A DNA stretch of 40,631 nucleotides from the NCBI GenBank assembly GCA_031263105.1, contig JAISGJ010000142.1, positions 1-40,631 of the forward strand, read 5' to 3'. The notes below the pieces were generated by a model that did not search any database, was not told where the DNA came from, and was given only the letters and a program-made list of their open reading frames with translations. How positions within the stretch are numbered: the first letter of the stretch is position 1; each line of letters starts with the position of its first letter. The DNA is from Coriobacteriales bacterium. GTDB lineage: Bacteria; Actinomycetota; Coriobacteriia; Coriobacteriales; UBA8131. Made by a program: the position numbers and the translations under genes. Below are positions 21,175-28,600 of the stretch, one piece after another.

Positions 21175-21936
21175 ATGAACGAGGGTACCGTGGGTGTCGA
21201 AACGGCCGAAGGTGACGCTGGACCGGAGCCGCCCCAAGATCCGGAGCAGAAAATCGTCGTCATAGACACTGAGACCACGGGGCTCTCAAAGGGCAAAGAC
21301 GAGGTGCTCCAAGTCGCCATCATCGATTCCGAAGGAGGCGTGCTGCTCCATGAGCTGATAAAGCCAGAAAAACGGAAGAGCTGGCCTAAAGCCGAAGAGA
21401 TACACGGAGTCTCACCGGCAATGGTGAAGGATGCGAAGCCGCTTGTCGACTACGCCGACAGGATTGTGGAGATAGTCAACGAAGCCGACATCGTGATCGG
21501 CTACAACGTGGAGTTCGACCTCGAAATGCTCTTTTCTGGCGGTGTTCCACTAGACCTGCCCAACATCAAAGCCTTCGACGTAATGAAGGAGTTCGCGGAG
21601 GTCTACGGTGACTTTGACGAGAGGCGATGCGACTACCGATACAAAACCCTGAAAGTCTGCGCAAACTACTACAAGTACAAGTTCGACGCACATGACGCCC
21701 TCGCAGACGCGAGGGCCACTCTTTATTGCTATGGGCAGATGGAGGACCGTCTGCGCAAAAAGAGAGAGCAAAGGGAACAGCAACAAATACGGGAGCGAGC
21801 AGATGCAGACGCGCTAATCGCAAAAACGAACGCGGAAAACCGAAGCAGTGGCATCGTTGCCATCATGGTCGCCGTCCTCGTACTCGCGTGTGCCATTTGG
21901 TCATGCGTGTCATGCAGCGCCGTGCTCGGCGGATAG
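21175..21936 (+). CDS. Tail-anchored DEDDh 3'-5' exonuclease
   Basis: 253 residues from the ATG at 21175. The DnaQ-like fold has ExoI VVIDTETTGL (Asp31, Glu33), ExoII VIGYNVEFDLEML with the Asn-x-x-x-Asp, and ExoIII FDAHDALADARATL with His and Asp: a full DEDDh active site. A charged coiled coil (RLRKKREQREQQQIRERADA) then leads to one C-terminal hydrophobic helix, GIVAIMVAVLVLACAIW, a tail anchor. It follows the repressor by 32 bases and is probably expressed in lysogeny. Membrane tethering is unusual for this family; a role in superinfection exclusion or phage defence is a hypothesis. Confidence 0.82.
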   Translation: MNEGTVGVETAEGDAGPEPPQDPEQKIVVIDTETTGLSKGKDEVLQVAIIDSEGGVLLHELIKPEKRKSWPKAEEIHGVSPAMVKDAKPLVDYADRIVEIVNEADIVIGYNVEFDLEMLFSGGVPLDLPNIKAFDVMKEFAEVYGDFDERRCDYRYKTLKVCANYYKYKFDAHDALADARATLYCYGQMEDRLRKKREQREQQQIRERADADALIAKTNAENRSSGIVAIMVAVLVLACAIWSCVSCSAVLGG

Positions 21937-21969
21937 ACGACAGTGGAGAAGGGGAAATCGGTGAAACGC

Positions 21970-21999
21970 TTGCCAATGCGCATGGCCGTGTACTATAGT
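21970..21999 (+). promoter_or_regulatory. Promoter upstream of the serine recombinase
   Basis: TTGCCA (21970-21975), 18-base spacer, TATAGT (21994-21999). Predicted start near 22006, about 90 bases before the recombinase ATG, with a terminator hairpin in between. Confidence 0.5.
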
Positions 22000-22042
22000 G
22001 GGACACGTGATGAGGCTGCAGGGACATGTCGCTGCAATCCGC

Positions 22043-22077
22043 AAAGAGCCGCAGTCAGCACGCTGACGCGGCTTTTT
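22043..22077 (+). terminator. Rho-independent terminator in the recombinase leader
   Basis: AGCCGC and GTCAGC pair with GCTGAC and GCGGCT around a 2-4 base loop with one bulge, then five T. It ends the repressor-exonuclease unit and also lies downstream of the 21970 promoter, so recombinase transcription must read through it. Confidence 0.75.
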
Positions 22078-22094
22078 ACGTTCTGGAGGGGTTG

Positions 22095-23597
22095 ATGAAA
22101 AAGCCGTTCAAGGCCGTGATATACGCACGCTACTCCTCGCACGCCCAGCGCGAGGAGTCCATCGAGGACCAGCTGAGGGTCTGCCGCGCGTATGCGGAGC
22201 GCGAGGGCTACGCGGTCGTGCGCGAGTACTGCGACGCGGCCCTCACGGGGCGCAGGGACGACCGCCCCGCCTACCGGCGCATGCTGGCCGACAGCGCCGA
22301 GGGGCTGTGCGGGCAGGCGGCCATCGTCTACAGGACCGACCGCATCGCCCGCAACCGCATGGACGCGCTCGTGTGCCGCGCCACGCTCAGGAAGGGCGGC
22401 GTCAGGCTCCTGAGCGCCACCGAGGCCATACCAGACACCCCCGAGGGCATCCTCATGGAGAGCTTCCTGGACGGCTACGCGGAGTACTACTCGGCGGTGC
22501 TGGCGCAGAGCGTAAGGCGCGGCATGGAGGGCAACGCGCTCAAGTGCATGGCAAACGGGGTCACGCTCTTCGGCTACGACATATCGTCCGGCCGCTACGT
22601 GCCCGACCCCGTGACGGCCCCCCACGCGCGGATGGTGTTCGCCGAGGCTGCGGCGGGCGCGCGCCTTGTGGACATATGCGCGCGCCTCAACGCGCAGGGG
22701 GTCACGACCATGCGCGGCAGGCCGTGGGCGCGCTCGTCGCTGCACCGGATGCTGGACAACGAGAAGTACGCCGGCGTGTACAGGTTCGACGGCGTGCGCA
22801 TAGAGGGCGGGATGCCCGCACTCGTGGACAGAAGGACGTTCGAGGAGGCGAGAAGGATGGCAGGGACGAGGAAGCGGGCCGTGCGCAGCGGGGCCCCGGC
22901 GTACATCCTGACCGGCAGGGCGTACTGCGGCCACTGCGGGGCGACCATGGGCGGCAAGGGCGCCAACGCCAAGGGCAGGCACTACGGCTACTACGCCTGC
23001 AGCTGCGGCAGGGGCTGCGAGAAGCGCCTGGTGCCGCAAGAGGAGGCCGAGGGCGTCGTGGCGGCCCTCACGCGGGCGCTCGTCTGCGACCCGCAGGCCG
23101 TGGACGCGATAGCGGAGGCCGTCGTCTCGTACCGCGACGCGCACCGGGGCGAGGGCGTCGCCGAGGAGCTCAGGGGCAGGCTCGCCGACGCGGGGCGCAG
23201 AGCGGCGAACCTCCTGAAGGCGCTGGAGTCCAACTACTCGGACGCCGTCGCGGAGCGCGTCGCGGCCCTGGGGGAGGAGCAGGACGCGCTCAGGCTCAGG
23301 CTGGCCGAGGAGGAGTCCGTGCTGCCGTCCGTGACGCGCGAGCACGTGGTGTGGTGGCTCTCGCGGATGGAGGGCAAAGACGACGGCGAGCTCGTCGATG
23401 CCCTGGTTTCCAAGGTCACCATGACGAACCATGACAAGCACAGCAATATGCTTGAGATTGCATATAACTTCAAGGAAGACGGGGAATACTACATAATAAG
23501 GGTGGAAGATACGGTTTCGACTTTGGAACGCTTGGTGGGCCGTCGGGGACTCGAACCCCGGACCTTGGGATTAAGAGTCCCCTGCTCTACCAACTAA
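22095..23597 (+). CDS. Large serine recombinase (integrase)
   Basis: 500 residues from the ATG at 22095 behind GGAGGGGTTG; an upstream in-frame start would cover the terminator and is rejected. Resolvase domain: AVIYARYSSHAQREESIEDQ with catalytic Ser14, then IVYRTDRIARNRMDALV. The recombinase domain includes WARSSLHRMLDNEKYAG; the zinc ribbon has AYCGHCGATMGG and YYACSCGRGCEKR; a coiled coil (ERVAALGEEQDALRLRLAEE) follows. The last 20 residues are encoded by the antisense of the tRNA-Lys gene and its stop (TAA) lies in the tRNA, so the C-terminus depends on the att junction. It lies at the prophage end, the expected site of the active integrase. Confidence 0.93.
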   Translation: MKKPFKAVIYARYSSHAQREESIEDQLRVCRAYAEREGYAVVREYCDAALTGRRDDRPAYRRMLADSAEGLCGQAAIVYRTDRIARNRMDALVCRATLRKGGVRLLSATEAIPDTPEGILMESFLDGYAEYYSAVLAQSVRRGMEGNALKCMANGVTLFGYDISSGRYVPDPVTAPHARMVFAEAAAGARLVDICARLNAQGVTTMRGRPWARSSLHRMLDNEKYAGVYRFDGVRIEGGMPALVDRRTFEEARRMAGTRKRAVRSGAPAYILTGRAYCGHCGATMGGKGANAKGRHYGYYACSCGRGCEKRLVPQEEAEGVVAALTRALVCDPQAVDAIAEAVVSYRDAHRGEGVAEELRGRLADAGRRAANLLKALESNYSDAVAERVAALGEEQDALRLRLAEEESVLPSVTREHVVWWLSRMEGKDDGELVDALVSKVTMTNHDKHSNMLEIAYNFKEDGEYYIIRVEDTVSTLERLVGRRGLEPRTLGLRVPCSTN

Positions 23598-23608
23598 GCT
23601 AACGGCCC
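23533..23608 (-). tRNA. tRNA-Lys (CTT), prophage attachment gene
   Basis: Acceptor stem GGGCCGT pairs with ACGGCCC; D-arm GCTT...AGC; anticodon loop CTCTTAA with anticodon CTT (Lys, codon AAG); T-arm CGGGG TTCGAAC CCCG; discriminator A and encoded CCA at 23535-23533. One pair (27-43) of the anticodon stem is mismatched. The 3' end faces the prophage, the classic att arrangement in which the phage restores the tRNA end. Confidence 0.93.
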
Positions 23609-23785
23609 AAGAACACACAATTGTCAATCCTGCACGCAGTGGCGCAGGTCCCCTGCTCTTCCAGGGGGCGGCCGCAGGCGCCCGCCCGACCTCGGTACAA
23701 ACGCCACAACGTGGCGTTTGCCTGACCCTCGGTCCCAACTAAGCTAACGGCCCAAGAACACATAATTGTCAATCCTGCACGCAGG
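23591..23785 (-). repeat. Duplicated tRNA-Lys 5' end and leader
   Basis: A 49-base sequence at 23591-23639 (first 18 bases of the tRNA plus upstream leader) is repeated with one change at 23736-23784. The upstream copy keeps GGGCCGTTAGCTTAGTTGG and then diverges: it contains a 9-base hairpin (AAACGCCAC/GTGGCGTTT, about 23699-23720) and rejoins tRNA-like sequence (AGAGCAGGGGAC) near 23648-23660. It looks like a decayed second tRNA-Lys copy. Confidence 0.7.
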
Positions 23786-23818
23786 GGACGCACCTTGTGC
23801 GTCGATGCGCGAATTGGA

Positions 23819-23847
23819 AGTATAGCGGTTTAGCGTCGCGGCGGCAA
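23819..23847 (-). promoter_or_regulatory. tRNA promoter
   Basis: TTGCCG (23847-23842), 17-base spacer, TATACT (23824-23819), transcribing through the decayed copy to the intact tRNA-Lys. Confidence 0.6.
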
Positions 23848-23904
23848 GGTTTGTTACAATGCTCAAGGCAATACTCAAGGGAATCTCACGGGAGCGGTTA
23901 CTGC

Positions 23905-24152
23905 TCACGCCCCGCTGTCATCCCGAGCCTGCCGAGGGATCTTCAGCCGCGCAAGCGGTCGACTGCGGGCGGATGCGCTTCGACCTGCTGGCGGCTGCTT
24001 CGCGTTCCGTGGGCCTGTCGGCCCGTCCTCGCTGAGAACAGTCCGCCGGACTGTTCTCCGGGCGCTCGAACCCAAGGATTCCTCGGCTGCGGGGCTTCGC
24101 CCCGGAGTTTACCCTGAGCGCAGCCGAAGGGCTCGGAATAACAGTGAGGGTA
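23905..24152. repeat. Dispersed palindromic repeat, copy 1
   Basis: Starts CCCGCTGTCATCCCGAGCC and ends GGCTCGGAATAACAGTGAGG, an inverted repeat with GTCGAC, CAAGGATTCCTCGG and CCGAGGGATC internal blocks shared with copies 2 and 3. This copy is longer, with an insertion of AT-poor palindromic sequence. No coding capacity is supported. The 600-base region from tRNA to the methyltransferase holds only this and the tRNA remnants. Confidence 0.75.
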
Positions 24153-24223
24153 CGGACAGCAACGGAGCGCACCCAAGGAAGCGCTTTCAACACGCGCGAG
24201 GACGTTACAGAGAAGGAGTGTTC

Positions 24224-24895
24224 ATGGTAGACGAGGTACAGGCTTCTTTTGATGCCCGGGCGACCGCCTATGACGCCAACAGGCGCAGTCTTATCCCCCA
24301 TTTCGACGAGTTCTACCGTATCGGCGTGGAGGCGCTTGCCTACTGCGACCAGTCGCCGCGCGTGCTGGATCTCGGGGGCGGAACGGGGCTCTCGACGTCC
24401 TTCCTCCTCGGGCGCTACCCTGATGCGCGTGTGACCCTGCTCGACTTCTCGAACGAGATGCTCGCCGTTGCCCGCGAGCGCTTCAAGGACAACCCCAACA
24501 TAGACTTCAGAGTGAGAGACTATCGCAGCTTCCCCTTCGACGAGCGCTTCGACCTCGTCATCTCAGGGCTCTCGATCCACCACCTCACGGCGGACGAGAA
24601 GCGAGAGCTTGCCGTGAGGGTCTTCGGGCTGCTCGAACCCAACGGGGAGTTCTTCAATGCCGACCTGGTCAGCTGCGAGGACGAGCGACTGGAACAGGAG
24701 ATGCACCGGCAGCTGCAGGGCTTCCTGCGCCAAGGGCTGTCCGAGGACGAGGTGCAGCGCTTCGTCAGCAGCCAGCGCCTCGACAGGCCGGCACCGCTCG
24801 AGAGCCAGCTCTCCCATCTCCGCTCAGCAGGCTTCAAGGTCGTCGAGTGCCTGTACCGCCACCTGATATACGGCGTGTTCTACGCGCAGAAGTGA
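24224..24895 (+). CDS. Class I SAM-dependent methyltransferase
   Basis: 223 residues from the ATG at 24224 behind AAGGAG. Motif I VLDLGGGTGLSTSFLL, acidic VTLLDFSNEML, then FRVRDYRSFPFDERFDLVIS and the post-motif SIHHLTADEKRELAVRVFGL with LLEPNGEFFNADLV. This is the UbiE/Methyltransf_25-like small-molecule group; the substrate is not evident. It stands alone, with a dispersed repeat upstream and a convergent gene downstream. Confidence 0.85.
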   Translation: MVDEVQASFDARATAYDANRRSLIPHFDEFYRIGVEALAYCDQSPRVLDLGGGTGLSTSFLLGRYPDARVTLLDFSNEMLAVARERFKDNPNIDFRVRDYRSFPFDERFDLVISGLSIHHLTADEKRELAVRVFGLLEPNGEFFNADLVSCEDERLEQEMHRQLQGFLRQGLSEDEVQRFVSSQRLDRPAPLESQLSHLRSAGFKVVECLYRHLIYGVFYAQK

Positions 24896-24934
24896 CCGAC
24901 GAGGCGGGCTCTGCATCGCGGGCTCGACGCAGTC

Positions 24935-26659
24935 TCAGCGCCTGCCCAGCTCCTCGCGCAGTGCCGGCTTGGTGGGGTATTCGGCCAGTATCTTGTCGCG
25001 CAGCATGTGGGCACGCCCACTTCCTAACGCTGCGCTGTAGCGGTCGAGCTTGCCTCGCAGTTCCCCGTACTGCTTCCGCGTATAGGCTGCCCTTGCAAAC
25101 GCGACGATCTCGCCCACAAAGAGGGAGTCGACCTCCTTCTCGTTCTCAGGCAGAAGATACGAATAGAGGCTGAAGACCGAAAGCGGGTGGGACTTGCAGT
25201 ACTTCATGATCCGTGGCTTGAGCTCCTCGTGCTTCAATACCTCCAGGTACCTGGTGGCCCCCCAGCCCCTGCCGGACTCGAGTTCGTCGAGCAGCGCGTT
25301 GCGCTCCGCCACCCACTCGCGCCTCGCGGTGAGCGCCTTGAGCTCCTGGTAGTACTCCAGGCCCTGCCCGTAGCCCGCCAGATACAGCTCCCGTGCCGTG
25401 CGCCTTTGGTTGGCCTCGTCGCCGAGCTGCACATAGATGTCATGCTCTTTGACCCTCCAGTTGCCCCCGAGCTGCATCGGCGCCTTGCCCGGCACGTCCT
25501 CGCCACGGCACAGCCGCAGCGCCTTCTGAAGATCCCCTTCGCCGAGAGCCGCCTCGAACAGCGTCTCGCGGAAGCCCTCGTTCCCCAAATGCTTGGACAT
25601 ATATGAGAAAGCGGCCTTTGCCCCCTCAGCCACCACCAGTATCCGTTCACGGAGATTCTCGATCCGCTCCCTCTCAGAGCGGCAGTTGTAGTCGTTAGCC
25701 CTCTTTCCTCCCAACGCCTTGGTGCGGGCATCCAGAAAGCCGTCCATCTCCTTCCTCAACGCCGGATCCGTGGCCGACTCGGCGCACTCCCCTAAAATCC
25801 GATAACACCAGTCACTGTCGTATCCGCCGCTCAGGGACACGGCGAAGGAGAAGACCCGCGCGAAGCACCTCGCCCTCTCCTCTTCGCCCAGCTGCCCCGC
25901 CCTTTTCAGCCCCTTGCCCAAGGACTCGACCGCCTCCTCCATCGCGCCCTCCACGTATTCGTAGGAGTCGCTGTCGAACGAACCCTTGAACTCCAGCATG
26001 ACCTTGAGCGTCGCGAGTGAAATGTCGATAAACGCCCCCACGTCGCCCTTCTTCAAGCTCTCCTTTGCCAGCCTTCGCGCCTTCGCCACGCCTTCGAAGG
26101 CCTCGTTGGCGTGGTACCAGTCGATGTACTCGCCCTCAGAGGCACCGATGAGGGAGGACACCATGAGCTCCCTTGCATAGGCTGCGGCATCGACCTCATC
26201 GTCCCCGACGTCCCTGAAGCGAAAGACCATCTCGTCCTTCAGCGCCTGGTTCGAGTTCAGCATCCCCATCATAAGGGAGACAAGATCGGGCTTCTCCATT
26301 TTGTCGAACAGCGCCTCGAGGTCCACGTCCGGACGGCTCCTGCCCTTGCGACACCCTGTGCCGGGCGCACGCTCCGAGCCGACGACGCGCTGCTCCCGAA
26401 TGGCGTACAAGACGGCCGCGACATGCTTGCAGAATGCCTCGCGGTCGTAGGGGCAGTCGCAGGACGCGGCATCGACCTCGTCGCCGTCGACCTCGACCTC
26501 GACGTTGTAATACGTGCTCCCCGCAACCTTCGCCGTCCATCTGGCACCGTCCTGCCGCAGCAGCTTGACGTGGCCGTCCTCGAAGTAGGCCCAGCCGCGA
26601 TCCAATATCCTCCGGCTGAAGATGCGCTCGAACGTATGAAGACCCATCGACTCAGACAT
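24935..26659 (-). CDS. SWIM zinc-finger protein
   Basis: 574 residues from the ATG at 26659. The N-terminal domain has GWAYFEDGHVKLLRQDG and a SWIM motif C67-x-C69-x7-C77-x-H79 (CDCPYDREAFCKH). The rest is an all-helical TPR-like array (LSLATLKVMLEF..., EKEVDSLFVGEIVAFARAAY) as in stand-alone SWIM proteins. SWIM domains bind DNA or proteins and often accompany SWI2/SNF2 helicases, but no helicase gene lies next to it here. Convergent with the methyltransferase. Confidence 0.85.
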   Translation of the reverse strand: MSESMGLHTFERIFSRRILDRGWAYFEDGHVKLLRQDGARWTAKVAGSTYYNVEVEVDGDEVDAASCDCPYDREAFCKHVAAVLYAIREQRVVGSERAPGTGCRKGRSRPDVDLEALFDKMEKPDLVSLMMGMLNSNQALKDEMVFRFRDVGDDEVDAAAYARELMVSSLIGASEGEYIDWYHANEAFEGVAKARRLAKESLKKGDVGAFIDISLATLKVMLEFKGSFDSDSYEYVEGAMEEAVESLGKGLKRAGQLGEEERARCFARVFSFAVSLSGGYDSDWCYRILGECAESATDPALRKEMDGFLDARTKALGGKRANDYNCRSERERIENLRERILVVAEGAKAAFSYMSKHLGNEGFRETLFEAALGEGDLQKALRLCRGEDVPGKAPMQLGGNWRVKEHDIYVQLGDEANQRRTARELYLAGYGQGLEYYQELKALTARREWVAERNALLDELESGRGWGATRYLEVLKHEELKPRIMKYCKSHPLSVFSLYSYLLPENEKEVDSLFVGEIVAFARAAYTRKQYGELRGKLDRYSAALGSGRAHMLRDKILAEYPTKPALREELGRR

Positions 26660-26815
26660 GCGAGCTCCCCGCTCCTTGCAACGTGAACGCCGGATGACCC
26701 TGTCGACCGTGGCTGCCAACAATCGAGTGCAAGTGTATCACGGCACCTGCCTCTCGTGCGCCCCCTCGCTCCGCCAAGGCATCGTTCGTCGCAGGGTCGT
26801 CGCAGCTACTGACGT

Positions 26816-26970
26816 GTGTTCACACCCCCACTGTCATCCCGAACCTGCCGAGGGATCCTCGGCCGCGCAAGCGGTCGACCGCAGGTCGGAGGGCCCCCTG
26901 GCCTGCCGTTGGACACTGCGTGTCCAAGGATTCCTCGGCGGAGCTCGGAATGACAGTGGGGGTGTGAACA
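26816..26970. repeat. Dispersed palindromic repeat, copy 2
   Basis: A 155-base element with near-perfect terminal inverted repeats: GTGTTCACACCCCCACTGTC at the left and its complement at the right (27 paired bases). It contains CCGAGGGATCCTCGG and CCAAGGATTCCTCGG. No coding sequence. The flank 26660-26815 holds the upstream region of the SWIM gene. Confidence 0.8.
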
Positions 26971-26995
26971 CCTACTGGCTCAATGCCGCGCGTCC

Positions 26996-27340
26996 TCATA
27001 CCGCCATGGCGACCTCATCGGGCTGAATGCCGAGGCCCTTCTGAAGAACGGACCACGACTCGCCGAGATCGTAGCTGAGATTGTCCGCATAATAATCAAG
27101 AAGCGTGCAGGCGACGGCGAAGACCTGGGAGGGCGTCGCATCCTTGTCGGTGCCCACTATCTGCGCCCAGGCATCCTTCCAGTCCGCGTATTCCGCCGGG
27201 TCGGCCGACACGTACTCATCGGACTTGAACGTATAGGGACTCAGGTCGCTGAGCATGTCGCCGAGGTCGTCGAGCCTGTTCGCCTCCCAATACTCAAAGA
27301 GAGTATCGAACATTGCATAGTACGCTTCCTTCATGTGCAT
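26996..27340 (-). CDS. Putative immunity protein
   Basis: 114 residues from the ATG at 27340. Acidic and helical: MHMKEAYYAMFDTLFEYWEA, RLDDLGDMLSDLSPYTFKSD, DWKDAWAQIVG, VFAVACTLLDYYADNLSYDL. It starts one base after the stop of a toxin-like fragment on the same strand. Acidic immunity genes directly after toxin C-termini are the rule in polymorphic-toxin loci. The immunity role is inferred from composition and place. Confidence 0.55.
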   Translation of the reverse strand: MHMKEAYYAMFDTLFEYWEANRLDDLGDMLSDLSPYTFKSDEYVSADPAEYADWKDAWAQIVGTDKDATPSQVFAVACTLLDYYADNLSYDLGESWSVLQKGLGIQPDEVAMAV

Positions 27341-27341
27341 A

Positions 27342-27641
27342 TTACTCGCTCCTATTGGGGTTTCTATTGAATCCCGTCACGTCGTCCCAAGGCCTTGGCA
27401 TTGGATTGACGCCCGCCTCTCTGATAACTCCGTCTCGCTCCCTTACCCAGACCTGCGTGCCGTCAGGATTCTCCTTTGCGTACCAATTGATTCCCAGTGC
27501 ATATGCAACTATTATAGCATAATTGCCTATCAGACATGATGTCGCTGCCGTCCCTTTGTCCTGCGTGTCCAGGGCCTTTGGGTACGTAGGGCAGGGTCGT
27601 GTAGGGTAGATAGTGCGATACGCAAGACAGTACAGCCCGCT
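27342..27641 (-). pseudogene. Polymorphic-toxin C-terminal remnant
   Basis: An open frame of about 100 codons without a good start, between a TAA at 27644-27642 and the TAA at 27344. It ends with NWYAKENPDGTQVWVRERDG, then VIREAGVNPMPRPWDDVTGF and NRNPNRSE. The Q-V-W-V-x-x-R-x-G-x-I-x-x-A-G-V-N pattern near a C-terminus resembles tails of RHS/LXG-type polymorphic toxins (from memory). The N-terminal parts are missing, so it is a fragment, left with its immunity gene. Confidence 0.5.
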
Positions 27642-27652
27642 TTAGCGGGCTG
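27633..27652. terminator. Perfect 8-base hairpin
   Basis: CAGCCCGC TTTA GCGGGCTG. No T run follows on either strand, so it may be a Rho-type or processing hairpin rather than a classic terminator. It sits at the 5' edge of the toxin fragment and may mark the breakpoint. Confidence 0.4.
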
Positions 27653-27734
27653 CCTAACACGATTAAAAGATGGCAGGCGATTAAATCATCGTCTCCCTAG
27701 TGGTCGCGTTTGTTGCTCATGCAGGGATTATAGC

Positions 27735-27781
27735 ATGCCGCCCGTCACGACGCGGCATTCGTCGATACCTGGAAGACGAAT
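27735..27781. repeat. Tandem hairpins upstream of the VapD-like operon
   Basis: ATGCCGC/GCGGCAT (27735-27741, 27752-27758) and ATTCGTC/GACGAAT (27757-27763, 27775-27781) form two adjacent hairpins. They lie 120-165 bases before the first gene of the pair. They may serve as operator or end of a previous unit. The rest of 27653-27898 has a TTGACA (27803-27808) but no convincing -10. Confidence 0.4.
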
Positions 27782-27898
27782 CAACCTCCTGACGCACAAT
27801 CGGTTGACAGCAGCGCTTGGATTCTTTGGGATATGGTAGAATTCCGCTGTAAAACGGTTTTCGCCTTATGGCTTAGAGTGCCTCTGAAAGGGTTGACG

Positions 27899-28228
27899 AT
27901 GCTCAAAGTCCAGGTTCTTATGGATGACAACAAGATAGCACGTGAGAAGAAGTACGATGTCGACAAGATCCATCGTGCGGTGGACAACGTGTTCACAAAG
28001 AAATATGGCCTGATCAAGAATCGAGACGGGTTCTACCTTGAGCGCGGAAACGCGTCTGATTACGCCAACTTTTGGAACGCGATACTGCTGCTCAAGGATC
28101 AGCCTTGGTTCCTAGACAACGTGAAGACCTGGCTCTGGTTCAACAGCGACGATTCTCCCGACCCCAAGGACTTCGCAGTCGAGGACCTGCGGGAGCACTA
28201 CGCAGCCAAGCAGAGAGCATTCGCCTGA
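27899..28228 (+). CDS. VapD-partner protein (putative antitoxin)
   Basis: 109 residues from the ATG at 27899 behind AAAGGG. MLKVQVLMDDNKIAREKKYD, IHRAVDNVFTKKYGLIKNRD, FYLERGNASDYANFWNAILL, WFLDNVKTWLWFNSDDSPDP and a charged C-terminus. No family recognised. Ends two bases before the VapD-like start, so it is co-translated. An antitoxin or chaperone role is inferred from gene order, as in vapXD. Confidence 0.55.
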   Translation: MLKVQVLMDDNKIAREKKYDVDKIHRAVDNVFTKKYGLIKNRDGFYLERGNASDYANFWNAILLLKDQPWFLDNVKTWLWFNSDDSPDPKDFAVEDLREHYAAKQRAFA

Positions 28229-28229
28229 A

Positions 28230-28589
28230 TTGGCTGTCCAGAAGCGGAGGAAGGCAGTCAACTTCGACCTCGACACGGCGACGTTGCGCCAGTTCTTTGG
28301 CGAGTCCGGCAGGCGGGGCGTCTACGCCAGAATCGGTCGTTTCCTGAAGAAACACGGATTCGAGCACCGCCAAGGCTCTGGGTACCAATCAGTGAGTGTG
28401 ATGAGTGAGGCGGAAGTCAATGACACGATCGTCTCCCTCTATGAGGCTCTGCCTTGGATGATTGACGCCGTGCAGAAGCTGGACGTGACGAACATCGGGG
28501 TCAACTACGACATGCACACCATCGCCGTCAGACAGATTGAGAACAAACGCAAGAACATAGCTGACGAGATAGTTGACGTGCTGATATAG
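28230..28589 (+). CDS. VapD-like ribonuclease (Cas2-related fold)
   Basis: 119 residues from a TTG at 28230, one base after the upstream stop. Resembles VapD: KAVNFDLDTATLRQFFGES, GVYARIGRFLKKHGFEHRQG, SGYQSVSVMSEAEVNDTIVS and LPWMIDAVQKLDVTNIG. F-D-L-D at the first strand and Q-G-S-x-Y after the helix match VapD. VapD proteins are small endoribonucleases of the Cas2-like ferredoxin fold, often toxins. Here the C-terminus is 20 residues longer (TIAVRQIENKRKNIADEIVD), and the start codon is weak. Confidence 0.75.
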   Translation: MAVQKRRKAVNFDLDTATLRQFFGESGRRGVYARIGRFLKKHGFEHRQGSGYQSVSVMSEAEVNDTIVSLYEALPWMIDAVQKLDVTNIGVNYDMHTIAVRQIENKRKNIADEIVDVLI

Positions 28590-28600
28590 ACTTCTCTTTG

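Noticed and set aside
22026-22094. Upstream start for the serine recombinase
   Set aside because: The extra 23 codons cover the terminator hairpin, and the later ATG has a good ribosome site and the usual family N-terminus.
23599-23793. Small minus-strand open frame
   Set aside because: It lies in the tRNA leader and its decayed duplicate and has no ribosome site.
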